Assembly: GCA_963932465.1 (NCBI GenBank)
Contig: OZ010788.1
Location: 669,746,484 to 669,810,483, forward strand
From: Maratus speciosus
Taxonomy: Eukaryota; Arthropoda; Arachnida; Araneae; Salticidae
Length of the DNA stretch: 64,000 bases
Direction of reading: 5' to 3'
Part shown: in pieces, positions 53,660-63,867 of the stretch
How the letters are laid out: each line of letters begins with the position of its first letter
Position numbering within the stretch: position 1 is the stretch's first letter
Notes under the pieces: generated by a model
What the model was told of the DNA's origin: nothing
The model's input: only the letters and a program-made list of their open reading frames with translations
Databases searched by the model: none
Translations under genes and position numbers: made by a program

Positions 53660-54976
53660 CAATATCTAATAAGCATTATATGTTGGGAGCTATCCGATTA
53701 AATTAGGGGGGTTTGGATTTTAAATAAACAATCTGGTGTTTCACTACACGCTTTTTTTCTGTTTTTTTTTTTTTTTGGGGGGGGGGGGGGTACTCGTAAA
53801 AATGTCCAGACTAGCGATAAGCTTTAATAAATGGATCTCAATCTGGGAGTTAATGATGCTGATTTTTCGCAGCAACAAATGCTGAAAAATGCAGTACAGT
53901 TCGCTGTTAGCAACAGAGAATCGATCTCGTTTTCTTATAATGACCAGTGACAGCAAATGGTGTTCACGAAATATCCATTTACTTCAAAATATATATTATT
54001 GCTTCAGATATGGAAACTTAATGATACGTCAAGTAGATATCTCTATTTAAGGTTATGAGTCGAGAGAAATATATCTTGCATATTCTTTCATCCTTTATGT
54101 AGAAGGAAAGGAATTTCGAAGTGTAGTTTTGCAATAGAATGTATTTTTTGTAGTTTTCATGATTTTGAAATTACAATTATTCAAATTAATAAGAAAGATG
54201 AAATTTCGAATATTTACAGCTTCGTTAAAAATTTTAAAAATTAATTTGAATCTGAAGTCTTAAAACAGTAAATAAATGCGAGAATTCTTTTTTTAAGGCT
54301 TTAAGAAAAAGTAAAATTTAAAACAACAATGTTTTAAATGTTACTCATAAGAAATTATAAATAGATTTTAAAGCATAAAGTGTTATATTAAGATTATAGT
54401 GTCGAAATGTTCTAAATTTTGCATTAGCTAAATACAATTTTTTATTAAAAATATAAAAAGGCTTTAAATAAAAATTTATTAGGTTCAGGGTAATTATTAT
54501 AATCTGACGTATAAAAAAGTACCAAAATTTTTATTCTAGTTGCAAAATTTATTTTGCAATCCCGCGCGTAATCTCTTATGCCGATTTTCTGCTCGTCAAA
54601 TGTCGACAGTTTGGAGGCCCCTTTAAATGTTAATTCTGCATCTTGCGATTTTTTAAATACATGAAATGAATGAACATAGTTATATCTTTCATTTCAATTA
54701 AAATTGTGTCTTAAAATCAAGTACATTTTAAGATATTAAATGTTGAAAATGGTCTTTTTTTTCATTTTTTCCAATTTTAATAGCTCTGAGACCCATTAAC
54801 GTTTCACAATTTGGACTGCGATTACCAGCTCATACGATATCATCGATTGCTTGAGCATCACCTTGTTTTTCCAGAACTTTTCGTGATGTTATCGCATTTC
54901 ATACGAAATGAGGTATACATATCGTTATACCGTATGACTTCAAAAATCCGGCATCAAATAAGTCATTTTTCCCCTT

Positions 54977-55007
<31 letters not shown>

Positions 55008-55488
55008 CACTTCGAACTTACGGGAGTGAGAAAAATAGCATTTTTTTATATATTAAAAACTTCAAATTCGAATTTAAAAGTACAAAAAATAAATAATTGA
55101 CCAAGAAGAATGCGTGTTTTCTTCATTTGTCAGAACCGATTAGTTCTTTGAACAACAAAGTCCATGAAAACTCGGAGCATTAGAACCTCCAATAACGCTA
55201 GTAGCAGCTCAGGAGACAATATCGAGGAACCGACAGAAGAAAGGTATCACTCGAAAAATACATAAATTTGACAGGAGAATTAATATCCCCTTTAGAGAAA
55301 CAAGACTATTTCCAAAATAGGTATTCTTTATTTTTATAAAATACAAGAAAAACTTGTTAAAGAACGGCCAAAAAATTTGAAGCAAATAACATTAACGATT
55401 AAAAGAGAAGGAAATTACTGTTTATTAGATTATTATTATTATTTGTAACACATAAAACATCAATTAAGTAGGATTTTTTTTTTTTTTT
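53660..55488. other. No gene; low-complexity AT-rich stretch
   Basis: About 1.8 kb without a recognised gene or element. It contains a T run with G run at 53759-53790 and a run of 29 T at 54979-55007. Open frames at 53744-53956 and 54811-55029 consist partly of those homopolymers. Confidence 0.4.
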
Positions 55489-55490
55489 TA

Positions 55491-56569
55491 CCCGACTGAA
55501 AAGAAGGGTTATGTATTTCACGCGTATCTGTGCATGTGGATTTCTTTATACCCTCGAAACATCCCAATGGCTGGATAGATTTTAATGAATGAGGTCTCTA
55601 TCAATTCGTCTTAACGGCCCGATGGTTATAGGCTAGGTTTTGTTTTTATAAATTCAAATTGGCGGCCGTAAAATACAAAAAATGGCGGTAGAGACGAAAA
55701 AAAATTTTACGCACCCTATTGAGTGGCATATCATTGGATATGTCTTTCAAAATGAAGACGATGTTTCATTGACTATTTTACAGTCAGAAGCTCCGTGAAA
55801 ATATTATACAACCTGGAAGTTGTGCATTTATTGTGGATTTCTAGCTTTACTGCAACTCTAACCATCATAAACATCTATAGGCCCCATCAAAACAGTGTTT
55901 ATAGATAGGAACTAACAATTAAACACAACTTAAAAGTCATCATCAAGTAAATAAAAAAAAATGACTAAGTAATATAAACAAGTAATATAAAAAAATATTT
56001 TAAGTCAATTCTACTTAGGTCAATAAGATATTTTTTTTTTCCTCCCATTCTTCTTTTCTCTTGAGTGGCACTTAAAATGCCTTGATCAAGAAGAGGGCTC
56101 TCTCGGTCTCAAAATACCTTGATCAAGAAGAGGGCTCTCTAAATTATTTAAAATTAATTAATTTAATGTAATTAATGAATTAATATTTGAAAAAACTGGA
56201 TTAATATCTAGTGTTATCTACTACAAGTTTAAAAATATGTATTTGAACTTGAGTGGATCAATAATAAGTATTTTATTAACGATTGAAAATTTGAATAAGA
56301 GAAAATTTTCCTCCCATTTAAAACTAAAATTATTTAACTAAATTTAATTAATGGATTAATATTTGAAAAAGACTGGATTAACATTAAGTGTCATCTACTA
56401 CAAGTTTAAAAAAATTATGAGCTTGATTGGATGAATAATAAGTATTTTATTAACGATTGAAAATTTGAACATGATATATATAGCGAAAGTGTTATGTAAT
56501 AGTAGGAATTGAAAAAAAAATAGTTTCACATTGATGAGAAATAATTAGTTCGCTTTTTACGCAGTCGGG
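55491..56569. mobile_element. Repeat C copy 3 (intact, 1.08 kb)
   Basis: Runs from CCCGACTGAAAAGAAGGGTT to 'cgctttttacgcagtcggg'. It has every block of copy 1 in order, without the Helitron, and preserves the empty Helitron site (about 56433). A block containing 'ccttgatcaagaagagggc' occurs twice in tandem at 56080-56145. It is the best reference copy of the family in the window. A T run precedes the left end. Confidence 0.85.
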
Positions 56570-56689
56570 TTTTTTGATTTTTTAAATTTAATTTTTTATT
56601 TTTAAATATTTTTCTCCTTTTTTTGTTGCATAATTATCACTAGTTATGAATTAAATTATGAATGAAAGTGCTTTTGGAATGTCGGAAGT

Positions 56690-56779
56690 ACTTTTGATAT
56701 TCCTTCAGACATCCGGAATTTTCAAAAATCCAGTCTAGTCTCGGTCCCAACGATGCCGGATTTTTTAGGTTATACTGTA
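56690..56779. mobile_element. Pogo/Tigger-like solo end
   Basis: Read on the minus strand from 56777 the sequence starts CAGTATAACCTAAAAAATCC and then has 'ggcatcgttgggaccgagac' and 'tccggat', the usual style of a Tigger-like terminus. TA follows. The other end was not found. Confidence 0.45.
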
Positions 56780-56839
56780 TTTTCATTGCAGTATTTTTAT
56801 TTTTCTTAAAATGATTACAGTCAACTCGAGTTCATTTAC

Positions 56840-57068
56840 AGTGAAACAGCCTGTATTCATGTCTCAATAAGTGGTCTACAGCCCCATATTCTATAGTAAG
56901 TTTTCATTCTCTTTATGCCTTCTATTCCATTTCTAATTTGTCGGTCGGATTTTGGGACGCCCTGTATAAACGATTATTTATGAAACTAGTCGGATGTGGC
57001 AATCCCAAAACTTTCTTATATCTCATACATGTTAATAGTTCCTGAAAAATGAAGCATATCATTGACAC
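56840..57068. other. No gene; possible MITE remnant
   Basis: 'acagtgaaacagcctgtat' near 56839 and 'gggacgccctgtata' near 56954 look like eroded inverted ends of a CAGGGCGT-type MITE of about 130 bp. Nothing else is recognised. Confidence 0.3.
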
Positions 57069-57740
57069 CGGTTAGGTGATTTACACCAAAATCTAATCAG
57101 CAACAACTTATGTCAAGTTGTAGCTGAATCTGAAGATTGATGAAAATCCGTGCATTAGTTTTTGAGATAGAACTATCACAGATATCGTAAAAAATCTACA
57201 TAACACCGGCACCTGTTGGTCAATCTATTGCAAAAACTAATCAGGATCCATTTATATCAGGGACTAACTGAATCTCATGAAAATTCTTGCATTAGTCGAT
57301 GAGATACAGTTCTTGGGGAAATCGTATTAAATGCTGTCTAGCAGCGTTACGTGTTAAGTGATTTACACTAAAAACTAAACGGTACTAATTTAAATCAGGG
57401 ACTAACAGAATCTGAAGTTTGGTGAAAATTCGTGCATTAGTTCTTGAGATACAGCTTTTGAGATAATCATGAATAATGCCGCATATCAGCGGCACATGTT
57501 GGGCGATTTACATTAAAAAATAATCAGCACCAAATTATATAAATGACTAACGGAATTTGAAGTTTTACAAATATCCGTACTTTAGTTCTTGAGATATAGC
57601 TATTGCGGAAAATCATGAAAAATGCAGCATAGCAGCTACGGGCGGAAGCAGTCGGGCGATTTACACCAAAAAATAATCAACACCAGTTTATATGAGGGTA
57701 TAACTAAATCTAAAGTTTCATTATTAAATTCCGTTCATTA
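57069..57740 (+). repeat. Tandem repeat, ~147-bp period, 4.7 units
   Basis: The phrase 'cgatttacaccaaaa' and variants begins at about 57069, 57216, 57360, 57508 and 57657, spacing 144-149 bp. Each unit continues 'aatcagcacca', 'gactaac(g/a)gaatctgaag', 'gaaaattcgtgcattagttc' and 'ttgagatacagct'. It is followed by a short (CA)n and by 'tcgggttctctgacccccg'. Probably the repetitive interior of an unidentified mobile element. Confidence 0.8.
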
Positions 57741-57774
57741 GTTCGTGAGGTACAGCGCCCACAAAATTTGTGTC

Positions 57775-57790
57775 ACACACACACACACAG
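57775..57790. repeat. (CA)n microsatellite
   Basis: Eight CA dinucleotides directly after the 147-bp tandem array. Confidence 0.85.
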
Positions 57791-57927
57791 ACTGACACAG
57801 ACTTGCCGACAGACATTTTGTAACATGTTTTTCGGGTTCTCTGACCCCCGAAAACGTGTAAATCCATCGAAAACCAGAATTCGAAAATTGTCATGAATAC
57901 AATATTTTTCCTTTTAAAGATAGAAGT

Positions 57928-58345
57928 AAAAAAAAAAAAAAAAAAAAAAAAATGTATCGCGTAGCAAAGAGCAAACAGTTAAAAACACCTTCTCTTATTT
58001 TTAAAGAACGCCTGCGGAACTTTCTATGTGAATATTTTTTACATAACTTCTCCTTAAACTTTCCCCAATAAAAATGGATGTCTCTTCTTTGTGCTAATTT
58101 GCCGGAGGATATTTTTTGATAGACAGAAACATTTCTTGAGCGTAAAAAGCTATTTCATATATACGTAGATCTAAACTTTATTTTGTAGTTTCTTTTGAAA
58201 GTACTTTTGATGACGAATCGAGTTGTTTTTTCAATACATGAGTAGTTTCAAATACTATTATAATAAAATATTAGAAAAGAATAAATAATAATGATTAATT
58301 ATCATCATGTATATATTATATATAGAAAATTTTTCATTCTCATTT
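57928..58345. other. No gene; begins with a poly-A run
   Basis: A run of 25 A (57928-57952) then AT-rich sequence with nothing recognised. The poly-A could be the 3' tail of a retroposed sequence, but I see no target duplication around it. Confidence 0.35.
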
Positions 58346-58346
58346 T

Positions 58347-58960
58347 TAGCTCACAGGCTATCAAAGCCTGAGAGCTAATGTGTTTGCAGGTTCTGAATGT
58401 ATGTAGGTAACGCGATAACTTTTGATAGCATTATCCGATTTGACATATAGGTTTATTCAGATAAGGCGCTTCCCTGATTAGATTTGGAGGTTAATTGATT
58501 AAGTACGAAGGTGGGGGGGGGGGGTGCTAATCTCAACCTTAATTTAGGTAAATGGGTTTTTCATGCAGAAATATCCGATTTGCTTCAAATTTGGTACAGA
58601 TATTTATTCTAATAAGGCGTTTCCGTGATTATAGTTGGAGTTTCATTTATTAAGTATAAAAGAGAGGACCTAGGGTAGCTAATCCCCTCTCCGCTTTATT
58701 TAGCTAAATGGGTCTTTCATGCAAAATTATCCTATTAGCTTCAAATTTGGTATACAGATTTACTCCGACAAGGTGCTTGACTGATTACATTTCGAGGTTT
58801 ATTAGTTAAGTATAAAGAGGAGAAATGGGAGGGGCTAATACACCTCAATTTAATTTTCGAGAAGCAATATTCTTCGAAATAACAGTGTAATATGCAGTTA
58901 GTGTGAATAGCCTGTTAGCTCAATGTCATCAGTTTAACTGGGCACTTTTCTTTTAATTAA
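58347..58960 (+). mobile_element. Second copy of the hairpin-headed repeat element
   Basis: It begins TAGCTCACAGGCTATCAAAG, like 43971, and ends with 'tagtgtgaatagcctgttag', 'ctcaatgtcatcagtttaact' matching 45290-45340. It has only about three internal units (near 58395, 58548 and 58703), against seven in the other copy, so unit number varies between copies. Confidence 0.78.
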
Positions 58961-59098
58961 TTATTTCAACAGTGTAAATGCCAGAAAGAAAGAAAAAATT
59001 TAACAATGTGCATATCTGACTAAATAAGGGTCTTTAATGCATAATTAAAGAATATATATTAATCTTAAGAATCTTTAATGGTTATTTTATTCTCTTTT

Positions 59099-59417
59099 AG
59101 GTGCGTTCGTAAAAATGTAAAGACTTATTACCTATAGTCGCCATCTGGTCCGTCCATCCGTCTGTCTGTCACTCTGACCACCTGTAAGAGCGCAGTTTCA
59201 AATTTTATGAAAATGGAATCCAAACTTAAAAAGATATTAATAAAAGTTTTCTTCATTCTATTAAATCCTATTCTACGTCACTAATTCAATGCTATCCTAT
59301 GATAGGTCATGATTCTGTAATAATTTTTTATATTTGTGCATTTTTGTATAAGAGTGCAAAAGCTATTGCACCAAGATCTGAATATTTATAAAAACTAGTT
59401 ATAGTACGAACGCACCT
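59099..59417. mobile_element. TIR MITE, AGGTGCGTTCGTA ends, 319 bp
   Basis: Perfect 13-bp inverted ends AGGTGCGTTCGTA at 59099-59111 and 59405-59417. The interior has a 'ccgtccatccgtctgtctgt' stretch and is otherwise AT-rich. No target duplication is obvious. Superfamily unknown. Confidence 0.65.
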
Positions 59418-59458
59418 TATTCGCCACGTTGACGTACAGTTTCAGACTTGTTATAAGA

Positions 59459-59592
59459 TGTTGAAATCTTATTGAAAACAAACTCTTGCGCGATTTAAAG
59501 ACAAAAAATCTTCTTCAGATCTTATATTTACGACTCTGTCAAACTAAATTAAACCTCTTTATCACCCATAACATTCTTTCTTCTTTTTCACT
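59459..59592 (+). repeat. Repeat D, copy 1
   Basis: 134 bp that match 63868-64000 closely: 'ttgaaatcttattgaaaac', 'gacaaaaaatcttcttc', 'tcttatatttacgactctgt', 'cacccataacattctttc'. A more diverged copy lies near 60655-60755. The 59486-59698 open frame overlaps it, but the frame is not shared by the other copies. Confidence 0.75.
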
Positions 59593-59738
59593 ACTTGTAA
59601 ATTACAAGGTGAAACACAAAGCTTCAATCTTATTTTTTATTTTTTTGGGACAGTTTGAAGTGCCCTTAGAATGTAAAAGGACTAAATGGAAATCATGATA
59701 ATGTATTACCGGAATAACAATGGATACAGTTTTTCTAC

Positions 59739-60486
59739 TTAACCCTTTATCTACTGACGGTACTTATAAGTACCCTTAAAATAACTTGTTATAAAATTCA
59801 TTTAATGCATCGATTAGTTGTAATACATTTTGGAATGAGTTATAGACACATCACTTTATCTTGTTCGAAAATCATTATGGGTTACACAAAACAAAAATAG
59901 TTTTAACCCGGGAGAACTCGCTGCATGAGATTTTCTCTCACAGTCGTACTTTTTTAAGACTCTTATTTAAATCATTTTTCATTTTAATTAAAATTTCAAA
60001 ATGTTTTTCAATTATTTTACCTATTTTGTGAATAAAAGTACTAAGCCAACCAAAAAAAGTTGATATTATATAAATGTAAAGTAAAAGAAAAGCAATTGGG
60101 CATTCTCACTAGCGAGTTCTCTCGGGTTAAAAGAATGACTTCTTTTGCCTTTGCATCTTTTCAGCTTTCATGGCGTTGGGTATTTTTCAATTCGGAAATA
60201 TCTGTATATTTCTATTGTAAGAACATTATATTTGTACATTTCCTAATTCTGCAAAATACCAAGAAAAATATTTAAAATAAAAGATTTGCGTGGGGTTATA
60301 AATAGTGCACGAAGTCCCTATAAATTCAAATTAATTAATTCTTCTAAATTCTTCAATCCTTCTAAAATCCCTCTAAAATTTATTAAATGATTATACAAAT
60401 CGTCTAATACAGGTTAATCATTTCACGAAAAATGCTTTAGAAGATAAAATTTTCACGAATTCATAATTCAGCACATAAAGGGTTAA
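59739..60486. mobile_element. piggyBac-like TTAA MITE containing another one
   Basis: 59743-60482 between TTAA at 59739-59742 and 60483-60486. Left end CCCTTTATCTACTG and right read inward CCCTTTATGTGCTG. Without the nested 59907-60126 element it would be about 515 bp. Non-coding. Confidence 0.75.
59903..60130. mobile_element. Nested piggyBac-like TTAA MITE, 220 bp
   Basis: 59907-60126 with TTAA at 59903-59906 and 60127-60130. Ends CCCGGGAGAACTCGCT and, read inward, CCCGAGAGAACTCGCT: 15 of the first 16 bases match. It landed inside another TTAA-type MITE with different ends. Confidence 0.9.
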
Positions 60487-61250
60487 AACCCCAAGCATTC
60501 ACCAGATTTCTGGTTTCAGTCTTCTAAATAACTCGGTATTAAAAAGTCGAGAAAGATTTACCATGACCAACTATGACATGATTTTGTCAGTCATCATATC
60601 TGTATCACTATTATTTTCAGATATCATCATCAGAAATCCGAAACTTTTAGAAGTTTGAAATATAATTGAAAACAAAGCTTTCGCAATTTGATGTTAGTCT
60701 TTTTAATGAATTATGTTATGATCCTGTCAAACTCAATTAAACACTTTTATTCGAAACTTTTTTTGAAATAAACCGAATTTCACTTAGAATTCTCATTTTA
60801 GTAGTTTTGAGTTTTGTTGGTAAATGACATACGGTAGCATTTAGTATTAACATTTTTAAAGAGCATAAATTGCTTTTAAGCCCAATTTTGAGTTTTATTA
60901 AAAATTCTCATTGTTAACGAAAGGTATAGCTTTTCAAAACAAAAAATATTTCCATCTTTGGACAATATTCCTGCGACGTCACATGGGGTCGTGATCGTTT
61001 GTTTGTGCTTTGCATTCACACAGGGTTTTTTCGCTATTTCTCTTTACAGAGCTAATTTATTGTCAAACTTAAGATCTTATAAACCTAATTAATGATAATA
61101 TAAGCATATTCTTTCATTATTTAATTATTAAATAATGCGAAAAAATTTAAAAGAATGATTTGCAGAATTTAAATGAAAACATTTTTAAACACTAAAAATT
61201 AACACTGAGATCGTTAAGTAAAAGCATTTATGTCAAATAAGTCTAACCCC
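60487..61250. other. No gene; contains a diverged repeat D copy
   Basis: 60655-60755 resembles repeat D ('ttgaaatataattgaaaac', 'cctgtcaaactcaattaaac'). The rest is AT-rich DNA with no gene or element ends that I can support. Confidence 0.45.
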
Positions 61251-61985
61251 TTAAGGGGTCTTGTACCTTTTAAACGCGTCGAGAATTAGTGTAATTCAAA
61301 CTTTGAAGTTTTTCGTTATCTTCAAAACCTTTTTATGTATAAACAGGAAAATTTGGATATTGATTAAACAGATTGTGCTTCGTAATATGCTACCATTAGA
61401 AATTTATTACCCTTTTACAGAATTTGTGTATTGTTGAAATCAAAATAGCTCTTTTTTTTACTCCAGAAGTCATTGCGCGCACGATATCTTGAGAAAGTAT
61501 GTATGGATTGTCATGAAATTTGGTAAAGATACTAAACAAATATGTATGTTTAAAATGAACTACTTTTAAGTATTTACAATGGTAATATTTTTAGTTATGA
61601 CTGTTTTTATTCATTAAAAATATTTTTTTTTCTTTTTTTTTTTACAAAAATATATTTTTTATATAGTTAATGAAATAATCTTGGCCTAAGAGTAGTTGAT
61701 TTTAAACACACATATATGTTTAGTACCTTTACCAAATTTCATGACAATCCATACATACTTTCTCAAGCTATCATGCGCGCAATGACGTCTGGGGTAAAAA
61801 AAAAGAGCTACTTTGATTTCAACAATAAACATATTCTGTAAAAGGCTAATAAATTTCAAATGACAGCATATTACGAAGCACAATCTGTTTAATCAACATC
61901 CAAAATTTTCTGTTTATACATAAATAGGTTTTGAAGATATTTCAGAAGAAATTTCATCGCGTTTAAAAGGTACAAGACCCCTTAA
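61251..61985. mobile_element. TTAA-flanked foldback MITE, ~300-bp arms
   Basis: 61255-61981 between TTAA copies at 61251-61254 and 61982-61985. Both ends read inward GGGGTCTTGTACCTTTTAAA, and the arms mirror each other for about 300 bp ('acgcg', 'tttatgtataaacag', 'gattgtgcttcgtaat', 'atttggtaaagata'), leaving a loop of about 130 bp. TTAA duplication is used by piggyBac and Kolobok; the G-rich end does not settle which. The arms carry enough differences to show some age. The 61686-61883 frame is within an arm. Confidence 0.85.
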
Positions 61986-62250
61986 CTTACAACTACTTGG
62001 ACACACGTAGTCTTGTATTCGAGCCAGAACCAATTATCACGGGCCTGGCCCGTATTACATCTGTCGGGTCAAATGTAAGTAGTACGAGCATGGCCCCTGG
62101 TACAATAATCGAGCCAACGCGCTAACGGGACAATGGAGATATGAATAAAGTGGAGAAGACATATAGTGTAATATCTACCAGTTGTGAGTGAAGTAACTAA
62201 GGCGGTTTCCACAAGATGGCAGTTACTTTTTAAAAACCGGATTTTCAGTT
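61986..62250. other. No gene seen
   Basis: About 265 bp, less AT-rich than its surroundings (for example 'gggcctggcccgtattac' near 62040). No match elsewhere in the window and no recognisable frame; the 62069-62383 minus-strand frame has no known motif. Confidence 0.35.
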
Positions 62251-62254
62251 TCTG

Positions 62255-62590
62255 ATTACCTCCAGGCCAAACGTCCCACCAGTAAAATTGAATAGAAAAT
62301 TTCGCCTTATTTATGCATGTTATTCTTGGAATTTTTTTCTCAAAAATGTCCTGAAAATTTCTTTCTTTTACTAGTGTCAGCATGCCTTGTAAAACTGTCA
62401 GTTTGTTTCCCTGGTTGTCACAATATGGCGGAAACGCAGGGCCTGACTACCGCCAAACTCCTACCAGTAAAAATGAAAATCCGTTTCTACCATTATTTAT
62501 GGCTGAAATTTCGCAATAATAAGGTGTTTAAATAAGGAGAAAATTTCTATATAAATCGACTGGTGGAAGTTTCTACCGGCGGTAAACAAC
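62255..62590. repeat. Inverted/direct repeat cluster, possible MITE
   Basis: 'ccaccagtaaaattgaat' with 'agaaaatttcgccttattta' (62277-62315) is mirrored by 62515-62570 ('aaataaggagaaaatttcta', 'cgactggtgg') and partly repeated in direct orientation near 62460-62515 ('taccagtaaaaatgaaaat'). The boundaries are unclear. Confidence 0.4.
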
Positions 62591-62623
62591 GTGTGCGATA
62601 GCGGTTATAGTTGAAGCTTCGCT

Positions 62624-62826
62624 ATTTTAAGCGAGGCTAACGAGAAAGACAGGCTACCGCGGTAGGTCCGATTCTTCATTTTTTACAGACCGCTGGAGTC
62701 ACGTGATGCTATTTTCGCACACCTTCATTGGTGCATTCGAGCATCACGTGACTCCAGCGGTCTGTAAAAAAAGAAGAATCTGACCCACCGCGGTAGCCTG
62801 TCTTTTTCGTTAGCCTCGATTTTAAG
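62624..62826. mobile_element. hAT-type palindromic MITE, 187 bp, perfect TSD
   Basis: 62632-62818, with a perfect 8-bp duplication ATTTTAAG at 62624-62631 and 62819-62826. Arms of about 80 bp begin CGAGGCTAACGA(G/A)AAAGACA and continue 'ggctaccgcggt' and 'acagaccgctggagtcacgtg', almost identical on both sides. The high arm identity suggests a recent insertion. Confidence 0.93.
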
Positions 62827-63102
62827 GATATGTCGGTTCCTCTTTATTAATAATTCCATGAACGGGATTACTAATAAACCTTTTGTGGTATATCTACCAC
62901 GATTATTACACCAGGTTGTAATTACTTATCAAATATTCCACAAAATTAAACAAGTTGTATCTTGCACGTGTATTTACATTCTGTAAGTAGTGCGCGTTTA
63001 GTACATCTTATGACCGATTTTCCGAACCGTGGAATGGCTTGGAGGCTGTGCGATCTTGCTTACATTTTGGACCCAGGATGTTGAAACGTAAATCGTAAGT
63101 TA
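62827..63102. other. No gene seen
   Basis: About 275 bp with no recognised feature. Confidence 0.4.
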
Positions 63103-63516
63103 AGGCTCCGCTGCACTGAAACTCCCCGACCGCGAAATCCTATATTAGCGTATGGGAAAAATTCGAAGCGCGATGACTCATTACCTAATATAATTATTAA
63201 AATACCGTTTTCACCATTAGAAAGTAGAAGTCAGATGTTGATGATGTATTAAATTTTCTCCGTAAATTTCAAGTGCATGAAAAATCCCTATAAACATTGA
63301 AATTTCCATTTGATTAAATTTTATCATCTTCTTAAAAATACTTAAAACTTACGGACACAATTTTTAAAAACTCACATCATCGGCATCTGACGTCTACTTT
63401 CTGAGGGTGAAAACGGTATTTTAATAATTATATTACGTAATGAATGATCGCTCTTCGAAGTTTTCCCATAGGTTAACACAGGATTTCGCGATCGGGGAGT
63501 TTCAATGCAGCGGCCC
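63103..63516. mobile_element. Palindromic MITE, CCGCTGCA-TGAAACTCCCC arms
   Basis: Two arms of about 150-170 bp are inverted: 'ccgctgcactgaaactcccc' at the left and 'ccgctgcattgaaactcccc' read inward. They continue 'cgcgaaatcct', 'ttatataggta...', 'taattattaaaataccgttt' and 'agaaagtaga'. The loop is about 90 bp. Flanking duplication is unclear because the first bases of the two arms differ by one inserted base. Confidence 0.75.
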
Positions 63517-63732
63517 TCTCATTTAAACAGACATTGGCTGTAATTTATTTTAACGTTATGTTTCTAATAAATTCGATAATCGATAAATTCGATATCTCAA
63601 ATTAAATGAATATTCCTTATATTATCCAAATCTATTAAATACATTTCAGTAGTGGAATAAAAAAGATAATAAGTTAATTCTTGAAGACCGTAATGTTTTC
63701 CAATGGAGCGATTTTCCAATGTTTTTCCAAAC

Positions 63733-63735
<3 letters not shown>

Positions 63736-63766
<31 letters not shown>
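63736..63766. repeat. Poly-T run (31 T)
   Basis: A homopolymer that generates the two short overlapping open frames on either strand at 63674-63905. Confidence 0.95.
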
Positions 63767-63773
<7 letters not shown>

Positions 63774-63867
63774 CTCGAACCGAGAGGAAGAATGGAGTCC
63801 ATTGAAGTCTTCATTCCGATTTTTTTTTTTCTGACATTCAAGCCATATATGGAAGCCATATTGGATT

